Under the pieces are notes generated by a model, which was not told the DNA's origin, made no database searches, and saw only the letters and a list, made by a program, of their open reading frames with translations. Below, in pieces: positions 61,227 to 64,000 of a stretch of 64,000 bases of DNA. The translations under genes and the position numbers were made by a program. Position 1 is the stretch's first letter, and each line of letters opens with the position of its first letter. The stretch is from Clostridiales bacterium (lineage in GTDB: Bacteria > Bacillota > Clostridia > Oscillospirales > Oscillospiraceae): NCBI GenBank assembly GCA_025757645.1, contig CP107216.1, forward strand, positions 929,501 through 993,500. Reading direction: 5' to 3'.

Positions 61227-62306
61227 TCAATCTCCAGTTGCGGCGCAGTGCTTTCCTGCGCGCCGCGCGTGCACGGCGTGCTCGGCCACGAGCAGCATGG
61301 CGGCCATGCCCAGATAGCCGTAGACCGGGTAGACGGTGCCGATCAGGTCGCCGAAGCCGAACAGACTTCCGGCGAAGGCGGCGGCCGTGAGCACGAGCAG
61401 CAGGGCCATACGGTGCCCGGCCAGCCGCGCGGACTTCTGCCCGGCGTAGGTCAGCACGGCCACGAGCGAGGACACGCTCGTGCCGAACATGCCGAGAAAC
61501 AGCAGCACGGCGTACACAACGCCGGCTGTGCCCAGCCGGCAGGCGAGGTCGAGCATGGGCAGCTGTGCCCCGACGCTCTCCGGACTCACGGCCAGCGCGG
61601 CGAGCACGCCGAGCGCGACCGCCAGCAGCAGCACGCAGCCGAGCACCGTGCCCCAGACGGCGGTGCCGGGTTTCTTCAGGTGGCGCGTCAGCGGGGCGAG
61701 GATGCCCACGGTGGCGAAAAAGTTGTAGGCCGCGTAGTTCACGGCGCTCGTGGCCCAGTTGCCGAGCATGGGGTTCGTATCCCCGGCGGCAAAGGCCGCG
61801 GCGGTCAGCCCTGTGCGGTGCAGCCGGATGCCCGCGATGACGAGCGCGGCCACGATCATGCACGGCACGGCGACCGTGAACACCGACACCATGCCGCCGA
61901 GACCGAAATACGCCGCCGCCGCGATGAGCACGCACGCGATGGCTGCGCCCAGCCACACCGGCAGGCCGAGCATCTGCTCGCCGAGCGCGCCGATGCCGGC
62001 GGCCATGATGCACACGACGCCGAACAGCAGCGCCGCCGTCAGCACGCCGACGACCGTACGCAGCCATGGGATGTCCGCACGCACGATCAGCGCGTCCATC
62101 GTCTCGATGCCGGTGCGCGCACTCAGCCGCAGGAGCAGCACTCCGGTGCCGCCGAGCAGCGCGACCGCGAGCACGAGCCCCAAAAGCCCCCGCGCACCGA
62201 ACGCGCCGAAATACTGCCACAGCTCCTGCCCGGACACGTACCCCGCGCCGAGAAAGCACCCGGCAAACGTCAGTGCCAGCCGCAGCGTGCCGATCTTCTG
62301 GGGCAT
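61227..62306 (-). CDS. YkvI-like membrane protein (amino-acid permease-like)
   Basis: From the ATG at 62306 (after GGGAGGAGATCATC) the protein is 359 residues with about ten membrane helices. The start LRLALTFAGCFLGAGYVSGQELWQYFGAFGARG is typical of the YkvI family, related to LeuT-fold transporters. Later segments are FGLGGMVSVFTVAVPCMIVAALVIAG and SSLVAVLTYAGQKS. The substrate is unknown. It is divergent from the nucleotidyltransferase gene and upstream of the LRR-SLH gene on the same strand. Confidence 0.82.
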   Translation of the reverse strand: MPQKIGTLRLALTFAGCFLGAGYVSGQELWQYFGAFGARGLLGLVLAVALLGGTGVLLLRLSARTGIETMDALIVRADIPWLRTVVGVLTAALLFGVVCIMAAGIGALGEQMLGLPVWLGAAIACVLIAAAAYFGLGGMVSVFTVAVPCMIVAALVIAGIRLHRTGLTAAAFAAGDTNPMLGNWATSAVNYAAYNFFATVGILAPLTRHLKKPGTAVWGTVLGCVLLLAVALGVLAALAVSPESVGAQLPMLDLACRLGTAGVVYAVLLFLGMFGTSVSSLVAVLTYAGQKSARLAGHRMALLLVLTAAAFAGSLFGFGDLIGTVYPVYGYLGMAAMLLVAEHAVHARRAGKHCAATGD

Positions 62307-62344
62307 GATGATCTCCTCCCGTCCAAACTGCCAAGATAGCAAGC

Positions 62345-62373
62345 AGTATACCATATTCTGCGCGGGAAGCCAA
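62345..62373 (-). promoter_or_regulatory. Promoter of the YkvI-like gene
   Basis: On the minus strand TTGGCT (62373-62368) and TATACT (62350-62345) have a 17-base spacer, 40 bases before the ATG. Confidence 0.65.
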
Positions 62374-62390
62374 GATGACCGCGCGGCAAA

Positions 62391-62419
62391 TTGACAAATT
62401 GTGACCAGCGGCCTATAAT
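62391..62419 (+). promoter_or_regulatory. Consensus promoter of the nucleotidyltransferase gene
   Basis: TTGACA (62391) and TATAAT (62414), both perfect, have a 17-base spacer. The ATG lies 36 bases after the -10 box. Confidence 0.85.
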
Positions 62420-62455
62420 GGCACAGACCCGTTTGGAAATATGGAGGGAAAAACA

Positions 62456-63361
62456 ATGAATCAACCCTGTCTGGTCATCATGGCCGCCGGCATGGGCAGC
62501 CGCTTCGGAGGGCCGAAGCAGACGACGCCCGTGGACGAGTACGGCCATTTTCTGCTGCACTATTCGCTCTTTGACGCTTACCGCGCGGGCTTCCGCAAGG
62601 TCGTGTTCGTTGTCAAGGAGGACACGGCCGAGGAGTTTCGTGAAAGCGTCGGCCCGGCCGTGGCCGCGGCGTTCGACGTGCGCTATGCCTATCAGAAGCT
62701 CGACACGCTGCCGGCGGGCTATGCCGTGCCGGCGGGCCGCACGAAGCCGTGGGGCACGGCCCATGCCGTGCTGTGCGCCGCGCCCGAGATCGATGGGCCG
62801 TTCGCTGTTATCAATTCCGATGATTATTACGGCATCGAGGCCTACCGCCTGCTGTATGATTTTCTCGCCGTGCCGCGCCCCGAGCGGTCGTATGCCATGG
62901 TGGGCTTCCACCTGCGCAACACCGTCACGGCAAACGGCAGCGTGTCGCGCGGCGTCTGCACGGAGCGCAATGGCATGCTCGAGAGCATCACGGAGCGCAC
63001 GCACATCGAGCAGCGCGGCGCGGACGCCGCCTACACCGAGGACGGTGAGCACTTCATTGACCTGCCGGGCGATACGACGGTGTCCATGAACTTCTGGGGC
63101 TTTTCGCCGCTGTACCTGCGCGAGCTTGCGCGCCAATTTCCGGCGTTTCTGGACGAGAACCTGCCGCGCAACCCGCTCAAGTGCGAGTATTTCGTCCCGT
63201 CGATCGTGGACGCGCAGCTGCGCGCCGGCACGGCGGACGTCACCATGCTGCACACGGACGATGCCTGGCACGGCGTGACGTATCACGACGACCTGCCGGA
63301 TGTGGTCGCGGCGCTGCGCGCGCTGCGCGACGCGGGCAAGTACCCGGACAACATCTGGTGA
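62456..63361 (+). CDS. Sugar-phosphate nucleotidyltransferase-like protein
   Basis: The 301-residue protein begins CLVIMAAGMGSRFGGPKQTTPVD, the nucleotide-binding loop of NTP_transferase enzymes (G-x-G-x-R-x5-K). KPWGTAHAVLCAAPEIDGPFAVINSDDYYG (about residues 98-128) holds the GT.HA and metal-binding SDD motifs. TTVSMNFWGFSPLYL resembles the later substrate-binding strand. These enzymes make NDP-sugars from sugar-1-phosphates. The specific sugar is unknown. The ATG at 62456 follows ATGGAGGGAAAAACA. It is monocistronic, with a terminator behind. Confidence 0.87.
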   Translation: MNQPCLVIMAAGMGSRFGGPKQTTPVDEYGHFLLHYSLFDAYRAGFRKVVFVVKEDTAEEFRESVGPAVAAAFDVRYAYQKLDTLPAGYAVPAGRTKPWGTAHAVLCAAPEIDGPFAVINSDDYYGIEAYRLLYDFLAVPRPERSYAMVGFHLRNTVTANGSVSRGVCTERNGMLESITERTHIEQRGADAAYTEDGEHFIDLPGDTTVSMNFWGFSPLYLRELARQFPAFLDENLPRNPLKCEYFVPSIVDAQLRAGTADVTMLHTDDAWHGVTYHDDLPDVVAALRALRDAGKYPDNIW

Positions 63362-63401
63362 GCGCCGCCCAACGAGAACCGCTTCGCCGGGTTCTCACAG
63401 A

Positions 63402-63437
63402 CACGCCCGCGGGGGACTTCCCCGCGGGCGCGTTTTT
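63402..63437 (+). terminator. Terminator of the nucleotidyltransferase gene
   Basis: CGCCCGCGGGG pairs with CCCCGCGGGCG around ACTT, followed by CGTTTTTG. A weaker hairpin (GAGAACC/GGGTTCTC) precedes it at 63374-63396. Confidence 0.85.
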
Positions 63438-63478
63438 GTGGTATACTGTTTTTATTCTTGCATTTTCACGAGGTGCTT

Positions 63479-64000
63479 ATGAAGCAACTGGTTTTGGGCA
63501 TCCTGGCGCACGTGGACGCCGGGAAGACGACGCTGTCCGAGGCGCTGCTCTACCGCACGGGCGCGATCCGCGACCTCGGGCGCGTGGACCACAAAAACGC
63601 GCACCTGGACACGCACGCGCTCGAGCGTGCGCGCGGCATCACGATCTTTTCGCGGCAGGCGCGCCTGCCGCTGGGCGACACGGCGGTCACGCTGCTCGAC
63701 ACGCCGGGCCACGTGGACTTTTCCGCCGAGATGGAGCGCACGCTGCAGGTGCTCGACTATGCCGTGCTCGTCATCAGCGGCACGGACGGCGTGCAGGCGC
63801 ACACGGAAACGCTCTGGCAGCTGCTGCGGCGCTACCGCGTGCCGGTGTTTGTGTTCGTGACGAAGATGGACCTGCCGGGCGCGGAACGTGCGGCGCTCAT
63901 GGCCGACCTGCGCGCGCACCTGAGCGGCGCGTGTGTGGACTTCACCGACCCCGACCCGGAGCAGATCGTCCTGTGCGACGAGGCGGCGCTCGAGCAGTAT
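63479..64000 (+). CDS. EF-G/TetM-like translational GTPase, N-terminal part
   Basis: The gene starts with ATG at 63479 after CACGAGGTGCTT and runs off the window after about 174 residues. G1 is GILAHVDAGKTTLSEALLY, G2 is in LERARGITIFSRQ, G3 is LLDTPGHVDFSAEM and G4 is VFVTKMDLPGAERA. This is the GTPase domain of the ribosomal-protection/EF-G branch. Chromosomal members of this branch in gut Clostridia are often annotated as tetracycline resistance proteins on similarity alone. The C-terminal loops that reach the drug site are outside the window, so resistance cannot be claimed. Confidence 0.85.
   Translation, partial: MKQLVLGILAHVDAGKTTLSEALLYRTGAIRDLGRVDHKNAHLDTHALERARGITIFSRQARLPLGDTAVTLLDTPGHVDFSAEMERTLQVLDYAVLVISGTDGVQAHTETLWQLLRRYRVPVFVFVTKMDLPGAERAALMADLRAHLSGACVDFTDPDPEQIVLCDEAALEQY

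Noticed and set aside
63479..64000. Tetracycline resistance gene
   Set aside because: Only the GTPase domain is present in the window, so resistance cannot be separated from an EF-G paralogue.

Overview
The window comes from a high-GC, Gram-positive member of the Clostridia, most likely of the Oscillospiraceae/Ruminococcaceae gut lineage. Supporting signs are strong AGGAGG ribosome-binding sites, TTGACA-17-TATAAT promoters, a T-box leader on cysS, an SLH-domain surface protein, a choloylglycine-hydrolase family enzyme, a hexokinase of eukaryotic type and a Tn1549-like conjugative module. The genus is an inference and cannot be fixed from this sequence alone.

Left chromosomal part (1-23.9 kb). 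It holds a partial hexokinase-like gene, an NfeD/SPFH membrane pair, a yerC-methyltransferase-hslO run, a Val-Phe-Gly-Cys tRNA operon, pdxY, an MMPL exporter overlapping a large GLUG-repeat surface protein, and T-box controlled cysS. A GerMN lipoprotein follows. A long minus-strand cluster then reads response regulator, histidine kinase, YqhQ/DUF1385, prmC, recA, recX, rimO, pgsA. Between them lie remnants of a LysR regulator, an EamA transporter and a GNAT acetyltransferase. The part ends with a Sfp-type phosphopantetheinyl transferase and a tRNA-Leu region.

Mobile region (about 23.6-54.0 kb). A truncated tRNA-Leu is followed by an intact tRNA-Leu(CAA). Next come repeated arm-like sites, a tyrosine integrase, an excisionase-like gene, a MazF-type toxin and a sigma factor. 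The conjugation genes (CHAP hydrolase, sortase B, VirB4, PrgI, VirB6-like, MT-A70, Maff2, VirD4, ArdC-like, PcfB/DUF3801, relaxase, MobC) occupy 39.6-52.0 kb on the minus strand. They stop at a beheaded DNA cytosine methyltransferase. No second attachment site was seen, so the element looks truncated at its right side.

Between the integrase end and the tra module lies the most interesting locus (27.8-39.55 kb). A 2227-residue secreted RHS protein carries an AHH-type nuclease tip and is followed by a putative immunity gene. Two truncated RHS copies follow, each with a different AT-rich C-terminal tip and its own following gene, and each cassette ends in a near-identical hairpin terminator. The first two cores share about 1.8 kb of almost identical DNA, so recombination could swap toxin tips. 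A further RHS scrap and three orphan immunity-like genes sit beyond the tra module at 52.5-54.0 kb.

Right chromosomal part (54.1-64 kb). It contains the choloylglycine hydrolase homologue, a fragment of a GLUG-type surface protein, a membrane Ser/Thr kinase with extracellular Ig-like domains, a flavodoxin-like protein, a small membrane protein, an LRR-SLH surface protein, a YkvI-like transporter, a sugar-nucleotidyltransferase-like gene, and the start of an EF-G/TetM-like GTPase.
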